Positions 17,850 to 26,503 of a DNA stretch of 64,000 bases are shown piece by piece. The position numbers and the translations under genes were made by a program. Position 1 is the first letter of the stretch. The number at the start of each line of letters is the position of its first letter. Under the pieces are notes generated by a model. The model searched no databases and was not told where the DNA came from. It saw nothing but the letters and a program-made list of their open reading frames with translations. Origin of the DNA: Croceibacterium_B sp963783195 (GTDB taxonomy: Bacteria; Pseudomonadota; Alphaproteobacteria; Sphingomonadales; Sphingomonadaceae); contig CAWAMV010000004.1 in NCBI GenBank assembly GCA_963783195.1, positions 1,178,001 to 1,242,000 on the forward strand, given 5' to 3'.

Positions 17850-19505
17850 CTACTCGGCCGGCTGGGCCACGATGGGCCGGTCGGCTTCGGGGTCGTAAGC
17901 TGCATCCTGCAGCGGAGCTTCGGCCCGCAGCCGTCCGGCGATCGTCAGCCACACATTGGCGACCATAACCACGACACCAGCGAGATAGAGCGAGCCGCCG
18001 AACGCGCGCAGCAGGTACATCGGGCGCAGCGCGGCGACGGTCTCGACGAAGCTGTTCACAAGATAGCCGTCGGCGCCGTACTCACGCCACATGAGGCCCT
18101 GGGTGACGCCCGCCACCCACATACTGGCAGCGTAGAAGACGATCCCGATGGTCGCCATCCAGAAGTGCCAGTTGACCCAGCGCAGCGAGTAGAGGCGCTC
18201 GCGCTTCCACAAGCGCGGCACGAGGTAATAGACCGCGGCGAAGGAAATCATGCCGTTCCAGCCGAGCGCGCCGGCATGAACGTGACCGATCGTCCAGTCG
18301 GTGTAGTGCGACAGGGAATTGACCGCCTTGATCGACAGCATGGGCCCTTCGAACGTCGCCATGCCGTAGAAGGCGAGCGCCATGACCATCATCCGGATGA
18401 TCGGGTCCGTGCGAACCTTGTCCCACGCACCGTTGAGCGTCATCAGCCCGTTGATCATGCCGCCCCAGCTCGGCATCCACAGCATGACCGAGAACACCAT
18501 GCCCAGCGTCTGCGCCCAGTCGGGCAGCGCGGTGTAGAGGAGGTGGTGCGGACCGGCCCAGATGTAGAGGAAGATCAGCGACCAGAAGTGCAGGATCGAC
18601 AGGCGATAGCTGTAGATCGGTCGCTCGGCCTGCTTGGGCACGAAGTAGTACATCATCGCCAGGAACGGCACGGTCAGGAAGAACGCGACCGCGTTGTGCC
18701 CGTACCACCACTGCGTGAGTGCGTCCTGCACCCCGGCGAACAGCGAATAGGAATGCGAACCGAAGATATACACCGGCATCGCCAGGTTGTTGACGATATG
18801 CAGCATGGCGATCGTCAGGATGAACGACAGATAGAACCAGTTGGCGACGTAGATGTGCGGTTCGGTGCGGCGGGCCAGGGTGCCCACGAAGACCACCAGG
18901 TAAGCCACCCAGACCACCGTCAGCCACAGGTCGACGTACCATTCCGGCTCGGCATATTCGCGGCTCTGGGTGATGCCCAGGACATAGCCGCTGGCCGCCA
19001 GCACGATGAACATCTGGTAGCCCCAGAAGACGAACCGGGCGAGGCCGGGGAAGGCGAGCCGCGCGCGGCTCGTGCGCTGGACGACGTAGAAGGAAGACGC
19101 GATCAGGATGTTCCCGCCGAACGCGAAGATCACCCCCGACGTGTGCAGCGGCCTCAGCCGTCCGAAATTGAACCACGGCTCCATGTTGAGGAGCGGAAAG
19201 GCAAGCTGCAGCGCGATCAGTAACCCGACGACCATGCCCACGACCGCCCAGAAGACGGTGGCAATGACGCCCCACCTGACCGGGTCGTCATCGTAGCGCG
19301 ACGGGTCCGCGGGCATCCGCAGAACGCCGCGCGCGATCGCTTCGTAATCCGCCCGCGAGAGAGTGAACCACAGCCCCACTCCCGCCGCGGCGCAGACGAT
19401 GAGCATGTGCCCCGCAAAGCCGGCGTCCGCCGCCATCGCAGCGGCGAAAAGCGCCAGCAGCATGATGGCGAACCATATGCCGGCGCGAGTTGCAACTCGT
19501 TCCAT
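17850..19505 (-). CDS. ccoN: cbb3-type cytochrome c oxidase subunit I
   Basis: Catalytic heme-copper subunit of the high-affinity terminal oxidase used at low oxygen. It has about twelve helices. Family histidines are visible in LRPLHTSGVIFAFGGN, WWYGHNAVAFFLT, WAGPHHLLYTALPDW and IGHVHAGALGWNG. The ATG at 19505 is chosen because AGGAGG lies 5 bases upstream, which gives 551 residues; the frame is open to 19526. It is the first gene of a ten-gene leftward operon ending in hemN. An FNR box centred at about 19562 lies at a spacing that would place the start of transcription just before the ribosome site. Confidence 0.97.
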   Translation of the reverse strand: MERVATRAGIWFAIMLLALFAAAMAADAGFAGHMLIVCAAAGVGLWFTLSRADYEAIARGVLRMPADPSRYDDDPVRWGVIATVFWAVVGMVVGLLIALQLAFPLLNMEPWFNFGRLRPLHTSGVIFAFGGNILIASSFYVVQRTSRARLAFPGLARFVFWGYQMFIVLAASGYVLGITQSREYAEPEWYVDLWLTVVWVAYLVVFVGTLARRTEPHIYVANWFYLSFILTIAMLHIVNNLAMPVYIFGSHSYSLFAGVQDALTQWWYGHNAVAFFLTVPFLAMMYYFVPKQAERPIYSYRLSILHFWSLIFLYIWAGPHHLLYTALPDWAQTLGMVFSVMLWMPSWGGMINGLMTLNGAWDKVRTDPIIRMMVMALAFYGMATFEGPMLSIKAVNSLSHYTDWTIGHVHAGALGWNGMISFAAVYYLVPRLWKRERLYSLRWVNWHFWMATIGIVFYAASMWVAGVTQGLMWREYGADGYLVNSFVETVAALRPMYLLRAFGGSLYLAGVVVMVANVWLTIAGRLRAEAPLQDAAYDPEADRPIVAQPAE

Positions 19506-19555
19506 CCGTTCCTCCTGTGGCGCCAAGCTAAAGAACCGTCACAGGTCCCTCAACC

Positions 19556-19569
19556 TTGATTTGGGTCAA
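19556..19569. promoter_or_regulatory. FNR/FixK box upstream of ccoN
   Basis: TTGAT-TTGG-GTCAA (read leftward TTGAC-CCAA-ATCAA) matches the TTGAT-N4-ATCAA consensus with one mismatch. Its centre is 57 bases before the ccoN ATG, consistent with class II activation (centre near -41). The FNR-type regulator encoded at 20396-21094 has the recognition residues that read this site. Confidence 0.8.
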
Positions 19570-19608
19570 ATCGATATTGCGCGTGCGAGAAATTTTCGTG
19601 CGTCGTTT

Positions 19609-19622
19609 TTGCGCTGCATCAA
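19609..19622. promoter_or_regulatory. Possible second FNR half-site upstream of ompW
   Basis: TTGCG-CTGC-ATCAA has one perfect half-site (ATCAA) and two mismatches in the other, about 100 bases before the ompW start. It could give the outer-membrane protein its own oxygen control. It may equally be chance. Confidence 0.3.
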
Positions 19623-19715
19623 GGATGGAGCGCGCGACCGGGAGCAACCCGGCCGCGGCACCGCAACCACCCTGGGCTGCATCGGGCAGCCGCTGTGATG
19701 CCGGAGACACGAATA

Positions 19716-20399
19716 ATGAACAAGCTGGCGATGCGCGCACTTGCTGCCGCCGGATTCCTCGCCGCGGCGACCGCTGCAACTCCCGCCCTGGCCGCCGATG
19801 GCGACGCCAGGTTCCAGGTCAAGGTCCTTGGCACGGGCGTGCTGCCCGACGGCAAGATCGACAAGGTGGATCTCGACCTCGTCGGGCTTCCGGCCGGGAC
19901 GCAGACCAAGGCGAACGACAATTACGTTCCGACGGTGGCGATCGAATACTTCTTCACGCCGCAGGTCTCGCTCGAGACGATCTGCTGCCTGACCCAGCAC
20001 GACGTCGACGGCACAGGTCCGGCGGCCGGGGCCGAACTCGTGTCGAACGCCAAGCTGGTGCCTGCCACCTTCACGCTGAAGTATCACCTCAACCAGGGCG
20101 GCGTGTCGCCCTATGTCGGGGCAGGCGGGACCTACTTCCTGTGGCTCGACGCGAACCCGGGCGCCTTCGCCCGGGCCGCGGGTGCCGACAAGACTACCCT
20201 GTCCAACGAGCTGGGCGTGGTTCTCCAGGCAGGGGTCGACGTGCCGGTCAATGCCAAGGGGATGACCTTCAGCCTTGACGCCAAGCGCTACTTCGTCGGC
20301 ACGACGGCACGCTGGTACGCCGGCGGGACCAAGGTGATCCAGACCGAGCATGCGCTCGATCCCTGGGTCGTCAGCGCCGGGGTGGGCTTCCGGTTCTAA
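19716..20399 (+). CDS. ompW: OmpW family outer-membrane protein
   Basis: A 227-residue predicted eight-stranded outer-membrane barrel. It has a signal peptide (MNKLAMRALAAAGFLAAATA to ALAA) and the OmpW layout: FQVKVLGTGVLPDG, YVPTVAIEYFFTP, LTLKYHLN-type strand (FTLKYHLNQGG), YVGAGGTYF and terminal GVGFRF. The ATG at 19716 is chosen because GGAG lies about 9 bases upstream and it begins the signal peptide directly; an upstream GTG at 19695 is weaker. The family forms a small hydrophobic-substrate channel. It diverges from ccoN and converges on the FNR gene with a 4-base overlap. Confidence 0.88.
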   Translation: MNKLAMRALAAAGFLAAATAATPALAADGDARFQVKVLGTGVLPDGKIDKVDLDLVGLPAGTQTKANDNYVPTVAIEYFFTPQVSLETICCLTQHDVDGTGPAAGAELVSNAKLVPATFTLKYHLNQGGVSPYVGAGGTYFLWLDANPGAFARAAGADKTTLSNELGVVLQAGVDVPVNAKGMTFSLDAKRYFVGTTARWYAGGTKVIQTEHALDPWVVSAGVGFRF

Positions 20400-21094
20400 C
20401 CGGCGATCGTTTCCAGCGCCGGGCGGTCGAGAATCTCGACGGCCCGGCGATTGGGCAGGCCGATCACGCCATCGCGCTTGAGGCGGGTCATCTGGCGGCT
20501 CACGGTCTCGATGGTGAGCCCGAGGATGTCGGCGATCTGCTGGCGGGAGAAGGGCAGGTCGAACCGATCGAGCGGGCCTCCGCCCGGTGCCTCGCAAGCG
20601 GCGTCCACCAGGCGCTTCGACATGTCGAGGAGGAAGGTGGCGATCTTCTCCTCGGCGCTCTTGCGGGCGAGCAACAGCATCCATTCGCGCGTCCGGTCGA
20701 GTTCGGCCAGCGTGCGCTTGAGCAGCTTGTGTTCGAGCGCCGGGTGCTCGCCGGCGAAGCGGTCGAAATCGGCGCGGGCGAAGAGGCAAACGCGCGCTTC
20801 GGTCAGCGCGGTGACCGAGTGGCGGCTGGTCGCGCCGAAGGGGCGGCCGATGAAATCGGAAGGATAGGCCACGCCCACGATCTGCTCGCGCCCGTCTTCG
20901 GTGCCGGTGGAAAGCTTGAGCATTCCGTCGATCACGTTGGCGACGAGAACCGAATCCTCGCCTTCCCAGATCAGCGATTCGCCGGGCTCGAGATTGCGCC
21001 GCCGGCCGATGCCATTGAGGGCGGCAACCTCCTTGTCATCGAGGACGGCGCAGATCGCCCGGTTGCGGACGATGCAGGTATCGCAGGAAGCCAT
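20396..21094 (-). CDS. fnrL: FNR-type oxygen-sensing transcriptional regulator (Crp/Fnr family)
   Basis: A 232-residue regulator with an N-terminal cyclic-nucleotide-binding-like domain, a dimerisation helix and a C-terminal HTH_Crp. Four cysteines fit a 4Fe-4S oxygen sensor: Cys4, Cys7, Cys15 and Cys103. The recognition helix reads IETVSRQMTRLKRDG with Glu196, Ser199 and Arg200, the E-xx-SR set that specifies TTGAT half-sites. It should therefore act on the TTGAT box before ccoN, 1 kb away, and control the cbb3-hemN operon under low oxygen. FixK-type proteins lack the N-terminal cysteines, so FnrL is the better name. Confidence 0.92.
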   Translation of the reverse strand: MASCDTCIVRNRAICAVLDDKEVAALNGIGRRRNLEPGESLIWEGEDSVLVANVIDGMLKLSTGTEDGREQIVGVAYPSDFIGRPFGATSRHSVTALTEARVCLFARADFDRFAGEHPALEHKLLKRTLAELDRTREWMLLLARKSAEEKIATFLLDMSKRLVDAACEAPGGGPLDRFDLPFSRQQIADILGLTIETVSRQMTRLKRDGVIGLPNRRAVEILDRPALETIAG

Positions 21095-21131
21095 ATGACC
21101 GCGCTGTATCAGCGTAGCGCCACCGGCTCAA

Positions 21132-22403
21132 TCACGTAGCGTCGTCGGATACCCAGTCGCGCGGCAGGGTGCGGCCGGCAAGGCCCAGCAGGACCGCCGC
21201 CACGGCATAGAGCACCAGCGAGTAGAGCATCGAGTGGCGCAGCGCCTCCTCGCCGTAGATCGGCGTGAGGAAGGTCGAGAGCGCGCCGAGGGCATAGATG
21301 CCGCCGCCCAGACCGATCAGGTTGTTGATCAGCAGGAACAATGCCGAGGCCGTCGCTCGTGCCGGCGGGGCGACGAGGTGCTGCACGGCCGAAAGAACCG
21401 GGCCCAGCCAGACGTAGGCAAGCGCCTGTGGCAGGAGGAAGCAGCACGAAGGCGAGTGCCGCGTTCGTGCTGCTGATGCCGGCCGCGAACAGCGGCGCGC
21501 CGATGAAGAAGGCGACCGCCGGCAGCCAGGCGTTGTAGGCGCGGTCCTTGCCGCCGAGGAAATCGCCGAGCCAGCCGCCGCCGAGCACGCCGGCGCAGCC
21601 GCCGAACAGCAGGAGCGCGCCGAAGAACTGCGAGGCTTCCACGAGGTCGAAGCCCGAAACTGCGCTGCAGCAGGCTGGGGAGCCAGAAGGCGATGCCGTA
21701 GCCGAGCATCGAACTCATCGCCGCGCCGAAGGCCATGAACCAGAACGATGGCTTGCGCGCAAGGACGCCGAACGTGGCGGCCAGGGTCGGCGTCTGCGGC
21801 GCAGCGACGGGGCGCGGGCGATCCCTGACCAGCAGCTTGAACAGCGGGGCGAGCAGCACGCCGCACAGGCCCACGGCGAAGAACGCCAGCCGCCAGTCGA
21901 CCTTGGCGGCGATGTAGCCGCCCGCCAGTACGCCGGCCGCCGAGCCGAGCGGGATGCCGAGAGAATAGATCGACAGCGCAAAGGCCCGCCGGTTGCTGGG
22001 GAAGTAGTCGCCGATCAGCGCGTAGGACGGGGCGACGCCGCCGGCCTCGCCGACACCCACGCCAAGGCGGGCGAGGAAGATGTGCCAGAAGCCCTGCGCC
22101 AGTCCGCAGGCGGCGGTGAAGCCGCTCCACAGCACCAGCGACACGGTGATGACCCAGCTTCGGTTGGTCCGGTCGGCGAGAACCGCGAGCGGCACCGCGA
22201 GGGTCGAATAGAGCAGGGCGAAGGCAACTCCGCCGAGCAGCCCCATCTGCGCATCGTCGAGTTGCAGATCGCGCTGGATCGGCGCGGCGAGGATCGACAG
22301 GATCTGCCGGTCGACGAAGTTGAAGACGTAGACCGCCAGAAGCATCGCCAGCACCACGCCCGGGTCGGGCGGGGCGGGCGGCTCGGGCGGCCAGAACGGT
22401 CAT
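21132..22403 (-). pseudogene. MFS transporter (spinster-like), frame broken by three extra bases
   Basis: A major-facilitator carrier readable as four frame segments. Segment 1 is the start from ATG 22403. Segment 2 carries VYVFNFVDRQILSILAAPIQ, ARLGVGVGEAGGVAPSYALIGDYFP and the mid-protein loop to SFGL. Segment 3 carries VEASQFFGALLLFGG, and segment 4 LAYVWLGPVLSAVQHLV to the end. Removing one A from each AA pair near 22395-22396, 21650-21651 and 21439-21440 gives one 422-residue frame with twelve helices. The ATG overlaps the stop of the alpha/beta-hydrolase gene (ATGA), which supports this start. With hydrolase and TonB receptor it forms an uptake-and-hydrolysis operon. The substrate is unknown. 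Confidence 0.82.
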
Positions 22404-23263
22404 GCCGGCCAGTGCTCGGCGAGGAAGCTGTCGATAGCGGCAAGCGCCGCAGGCTCGTCGAGCAGCGGGGCATGGCCGCGGTCGGGCACCTCGACGGATG
22501 CGAACGGTCCCGAATGTCGCGCTGCCATCTGCTGCACCGTTGCCGGCGCAAGCAGGTCGGACAAGGCTCCGCGCACGGTCAGCACCGGTATCGCCGAAAG
22601 CGCATCCCACAGCGGCCAGAGGTCGGGCGGAGCGACTTCGCCTTCGCCCTCGAAGCCGCGTGCGATCGCCGGGTCGTAGGCGAAGGCGATTTGACCATCT
22701 GCCCGTTCGGTGCAGGTCCGGCGGGCCCAGACCTCCCATTCGTCCGGACCGAAGTCGGGGAAGGCCGAGGCGTTGATCGCGGCGCAGGCAGCTGCGGCCT
22801 GGTCCCAATCGGCAAATCCGTCGCTGCCGCCACCCACGTAGCCGGAAATCCGCGCAATGCCTGCGGGATCGAGTTCCGGGCCGACGTCGTTGAGCACCAT
22901 TGCGGCCACGATTGGGGGCTGCATCGCCCCCATGATCATCGCCATGAGCCCACCCATCGAGGTACCGATCAGCCCGCAACGCGTGATGCCGAGGCCGTCG
23001 AGCAGGGCGAACATGTCGGCGACGTAGACGTCGGGCCGATAGTTCGCCGCAACCGGGTCGTGCTCGGACAGCCCGCGCCCGCGCTGGTCGGGCACGATGA
23101 GGCGGTAACTCGAGGCGAGTTCGGCCGCGAGCGGCTCGAAGTCCGCACTATTGCGCGTCAGGCCGTGCATCAGCAGCAGGGGCGGGCCGTCTCCCCCGTA
23201 ATCCCGGGCAAAGAGGGTCAGCCCGCCGCTGGCTGCGGCGTAGCGGTGTTCGCGATAATCCAT
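22400..23263 (-). CDS. Alpha/beta hydrolase
   Basis: A 287-residue cytosolic alpha/beta-hydrolase. It shows the oxyanion region LLLMHGLTRNSADFEPLA, a DQRGRGLS loop, the nucleophile elbow GTSMGGLMA and a C-terminal catalytic His in VPDRGHAPLLDEP. These are the hallmarks of esterase/C-C hydrolase-like enzymes that open esters, lactones or ring-cleavage products. It lies 25 bases after the TonB receptor stop and is coupled to the MFS gene by an ATGA overlap. Its role in the uptake operon is probably to hydrolyse the imported compound. Confidence 0.88.
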   Translation of the reverse strand: MDYREHRYAAASGGLTLFARDYGGDGPPLLLMHGLTRNSADFEPLAAELASSYRLIVPDQRGRGLSEHDPVAANYRPDVYVADMFALLDGLGITRCGLIGTSMGGLMAMIMGAMQPPIVAAMVLNDVGPELDPAGIARISGYVGGGSDGFADWDQAAAACAAINASAFPDFGPDEWEVWARRTCTERADGQIAFAYDPAIARGFEGEGEVAPPDLWPLWDALSAIPVLTVRGALSDLLAPATVQQMAARHSGPFASVEVPDRGHAPLLDEPAALAAIDSFLAEHWPA

Positions 23264-23288
23264 GCCTGCAATCCTGCTCCGCGCAGGA

Positions 23289-25655
23289 TCAGAGCTTGAG
23301 CGTGGCGGTCACGAACACCTGGCGCGGGTTGCCGTAGAAAGCGCCCAGTACGCGCTCCTTGCCCAGCGTTGCCGTAGGCAGTCCATTGGCACCGGGGATG
23401 ACGGCGCCCGTCGTCGCGTCGGCAGCGACATAAACATAGCCCGAGGTCTTGTAGTGCTTGTCCGCCAGGTTCTTGCCGTAGAGCCCGAGGGTCCACCGCC
23501 CGCTGGGAGCAGTGTACACCACGCTTGCATCGATCAGGGTGTAGCCCGACTGGTCGATGTAAGGGTTGGCGACCTCGAACTGGTAGGTCTTCGAGCGGTA
23601 CGAAGCCGTGGTGCCGAGGTACAGGTCGCCGTTACCAACCGGTGTCGTGTAGGACAGTGTTCCGCTGGCGGTCCACTTGGGCGTGTTCTGCACATGGCGG
23701 TAAGCGGCCACGTCGGTCGGAGTCGGCTTGCCGGCAACGACGATGTTGGTGATGTATTCGTCGTACTGCGCATCGATATAGCCGAGTGAACCGGCGAAGT
23801 TGAACCGGTCGCCGGCGGCAAGCATGTCGCGGCCCAGGCGGGCGTTGGTTTCGAGCTCGAAGCCCTTGAAGGTGGCCTTGCCGGCGTTCGAGACGATGCC
23901 GCAGAAGCTCGGGAAGCCGCCCACGGTGCAGGCGATCGAGCCGGGGATCTGCACGTCGGTGTAGTCGGCATAGAATCCGGCCGCCGCGACGTAGAGCGCG
24001 CCGCCCATCAGGTTGCCCTTGTAGCCCAGTTCGTAGCTGTCGACCTGCTCCGGATCGAAGCTCAGGAAGTCGGCGACTTCGTCGGCAGACACGGTGCCGT
24101 CGTTGTTGAGGTCGGGCGCGTTCGAGCCGGCGCCGCGCGGGTCGAAGCCGCCGCCCTTGAAGCCCTTGGCGTAGCTTGCATAGAAGTTGTGGTCACGGTT
24201 CGGCTGGAAGCTGAGCGAGGCGCGCGGTGTGAACTTCTTGAAATCTGCCTTGCCGTTGAAGTCGGTCGCCGCGACGCCGAACTTGTTGCCGGTTCCGCCG
24301 AATATGGGAGAGCCGCCCCCGGTGTAGTTTTGCTTCAGGATGCGCGCCTTGCGCGTATCCCAGGTGTAGCGACCGCCGACCGACAGGCTGAGCTGGTCGG
24401 TGAAATCGAAGGTCGCATCGCCGAAGATAGCATAGGTTTCGGTGTCGACGTCGGCCTCGGTAAAGCCGGTCAGGCCGGCAAAGGTGGTGAACAGGCGGAC
24501 ATCGAACTGCGTGTCGGCCGTGGCATCGAGATAGTAGGCCCCGACGAGCGCCTTCAGCGCACCGCCGTTGTCGTACTGAACCTGGAATTCCTGGCTGAAC
24601 TGCTCGTTGTAGTAGGCGCCGGGAACGTCGACGTCGACGGACGGAAGCATGTCGAAGTCGATCGGCGATGCGCTCGAATCCTTGCGCCAGCCGGTGATCC
24701 ACTTGACCGTGACCGCATGCGACAGGTCGGCCGAGGCATTGAAGCCGATTCCATAGGCTTCCACGTACTGCTTGGGATCGGTCAATCCGCCGCGCGTGTC
24801 GTAGACGTCATCCAGCACCGGTGCGCCGGACAGGGCGCCAGGGGTCAGGCGGTGGCCGCCACGGGCGTGGCTGTTATCCTTCGTGTAGTCGCCCGACAGG
24901 CGAAGGCTGTAGCCTGCGCCGCGGCCGCCGGCCTCGATCGTGCCGCGCGCCGCCCAGACGTCCTTGTCATAGTTTTCCTGCCCGGTGGTGAGGTTCTTGC
25001 CGAAGCCGTCCCGGGTAAGCCGGGCGACCGAGCCGCCCACGCGCCAGTCGCCGCCGATCGGGGCCGAGGCCGAAACGATCGCGTCCATCTGGTTGTAGCT
25101 GCCGTATGTGGCCTTGGCCTTGAGCGAGAAGTCGTGCGGCAGTTCGCGGGTGACGTACTTGACCGCGCCGCCGATCGTGTTGCGGCCGTAGAGCGTGCCC
25201 TGCGGCCCGCGCAGCACTTCGATCCGTTCGACGTCGTAGATGTCGAGCACGGCGGCCTGCGGGCGGTTGAGGTAGACGTCGTCAAGATAGATGCCGACGC
25301 CCTGTTCGAAGCCCGAGACCGGGTCCTGCTGGCCGATGCCGCGGATAAAGGCAGAGAGGGTGGAGTTCGTCGCGCGCGAGGTTTCCAGCGTGGTGTTGGG
25401 AGTAATCTGGCCGATGTCGGTCAGGTCGAGCGCGCCGCGCTGCTCGAGCATCTCGCCGCTGAACGCCGATACAGCGATCGGCACGTCGACCAGGCGCTCC
25501 TCGCGCCGAGTCGCGGTGACGATGATATCGCCTTCGCTCGCGGTTTCGGCCGTATTTTCGTTCGCCGGATCCTGCGCCAAGGCGGGCGCGGCGAAGGCGA
25601 GGGCGGAGACGACGGTGGCGATTGCGGTGGTGTGCCGAAGGGCGGCGAAACGCAT
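23289..25655 (-). CDS. TonB-dependent receptor
   Basis: A 788-residue outer-membrane receptor. It has a signal peptide (MRFAALRHTTAIATVVSALA to ALAQ) and a TonB-box-like stretch GDIIVTATRREERLVDVP. The plug domain has FIRGIGQQDP and VERIEVLRGPQGTLYGRNTI, and the barrel ends in VFVTATLKL. The ATG at 25655 begins the signal peptide; the open frame extends upstream to 25892 but overlaps the divergent tetR gene. The type is common in sphingomonads for aromatic or plant-derived substrates. It heads the receptor-hydrolase-MFS operon and is probably repressed by the divergent TetR protein. Confidence 0.93.
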   Translation of the reverse strand: MRFAALRHTTAIATVVSALAFAAPALAQDPANENTAETASEGDIIVTATRREERLVDVPIAVSAFSGEMLEQRGALDLTDIGQITPNTTLETSRATNSTLSAFIRGIGQQDPVSGFEQGVGIYLDDVYLNRPQAAVLDIYDVERIEVLRGPQGTLYGRNTIGGAVKYVTRELPHDFSLKAKATYGSYNQMDAIVSASAPIGGDWRVGGSVARLTRDGFGKNLTTGQENYDKDVWAARGTIEAGGRGAGYSLRLSGDYTKDNSHARGGHRLTPGALSGAPVLDDVYDTRGGLTDPKQYVEAYGIGFNASADLSHAVTVKWITGWRKDSSASPIDFDMLPSVDVDVPGAYYNEQFSQEFQVQYDNGGALKALVGAYYLDATADTQFDVRLFTTFAGLTGFTEADVDTETYAIFGDATFDFTDQLSLSVGGRYTWDTRKARILKQNYTGGGSPIFGGTGNKFGVAATDFNGKADFKKFTPRASLSFQPNRDHNFYASYAKGFKGGGFDPRGAGSNAPDLNNDGTVSADEVADFLSFDPEQVDSYELGYKGNLMGGALYVAAAGFYADYTDVQIPGSIACTVGGFPSFCGIVSNAGKATFKGFELETNARLGRDMLAAGDRFNFAGSLGYIDAQYDEYITNIVVAGKPTPTDVAAYRHVQNTPKWTASGTLSYTTPVGNGDLYLGTTASYRSKTYQFEVANPYIDQSGYTLIDASVVYTAPSGRWTLGLYGKNLADKHYKTSGYVYVAADATTGAVIPGANGLPTATLGKERVLGAFYGNPRQVFVTATLKL

Positions 25656-25702
25656 GATACTCTCCCGTGAACTTATGTTCTGCCGCGCCAGATATTGAAA
25701 AC

Positions 25703-25716
25703 TGAACCGGGTTTCA
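25703..25716. promoter_or_regulatory. Candidate TetR operator
   Basis: An imperfect palindrome TGAACCGGGTTTCA lies in the 108-base region between the divergent tetR and TonB-receptor genes, flanked by A and T runs. Position and symmetry fit autoregulation and control of the receptor operon by the TetR protein. Confidence 0.4.
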
Positions 25717-25763
25717 ACTTTTATCTTTTGCCATGCCTCCATTCTCGGTCTAGCCAAGGGCCA

Positions 25764-26387
25764 ATGGAGAGCCCGATCACGGCCACAGCGCCCGTCGAAG
25801 GCGACAAGACCCCGCGAACCGAGCGAGGGCGCAAGACGATGCGCAAGCTGCTCGACGCGGCAGCCAAGGAATTCGGAGAGAAGGGTTTTCACGAAGGCTC
25901 GATCAGCGGGATCACCCGCCGCGCCGGCGTGGCGCTAGGCAGTTTCTACACGTACTTCGACACCAAGGACGAAGTGTTCCGCGCTCTTGTCAGCGATCTC
26001 ACCGCCCGGGTCGGGCAGGAGGCTCGGCAGGCGATCGACGCGTCCGAAGGGGCCGTGGAATCGGAGCGGGCGGCACTCGAGGCGTTTCTGCGCTTCGCCC
26101 GCGAGCACAAGGAAATCTACCGCATCATCGACGAATCGGAGTTCGTCGACCCGGAGAGCTTCCGCCGTCATTACCAGACCACGGCCGAGCGCATCTTTGC
26201 CCGCCTGCAGCAGGGCGCAGCGACCGGCGAGCTGCGCGGCGACCTGACCGAAGCCCACGCCTGGGCGCTCATGGGCATGAACGTTTTTCTCGGCCTGCGC
26301 TTCGCGATCCTGTCCGACACCCACTCCGCCGAAGAAGTCGCCGAGGCGGCCGAATCGATCCTGCGCGAGGGGATCGTCGCCCGATAG
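25764..26387 (+). CDS. TetR family transcriptional regulator
   Basis: A 207-residue regulator. The N-terminal HTH shows MRKLLDAAAKEFGEKGFHEG followed by ISGITRRAGVALGSFYTYFDTKDEVF, the standard TetR fold, and the C-terminal half is the helical ligand domain. The ATG at 25764 is chosen because AAGGG lies 3 bases before the CCA spacer and because the upstream frame is not TetR-like. It is divergent from the TonB-receptor operon and is probably its repressor. The effector is unknown. Confidence 0.88.
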   Translation: MESPITATAPVEGDKTPRTERGRKTMRKLLDAAAKEFGEKGFHEGSISGITRRAGVALGSFYTYFDTKDEVFRALVSDLTARVGQEARQAIDASEGAVESERAALEAFLRFAREHKEIYRIIDESEFVDPESFRRHYQTTAERIFARLQQGAATGELRGDLTEAHAWALMGMNVFLGLRFAILSDTHSAEEVAEAAESILREGIVAR

Positions 26388-26441
26388 GTCGGCGGTTTGT
26401 CGGGCCGAGGATGCCGTTCGTCGGTAGTTTCACCAGCAACG

Positions 26442-26487
26442 TTGACACCTGTGCGCTACAAATGTAGCACCACGCTACAAATGTAGC
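26442..26487 (+). promoter_or_regulatory. Promoter with two BlaI-type operators
   Basis: A perfect -35 element TTGACA (26442-26447) is followed by two identical 14-bp palindromes GCTACAAATGTAGC at 26455-26468 and 26474-26487, 19 bases apart. Each contains TACA-N2-TGTA, the BlaI/MecI/CopY binding core. They overlap the spacer, -10 region and leader, so bound repressor would block the promoter of the blaI-like gene that starts at 26504. Confidence 0.85.
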
Positions 26488-26503
26488 TTACAGGTGATTC
26501 GCC

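Noticed and set aside
16959..19223. A 754-residue plus-strand frame opposite ccoN and ccoO
   Set aside because: Shadow of the cbb3 genes; His/Arg-rich composition reflects complementary codons.
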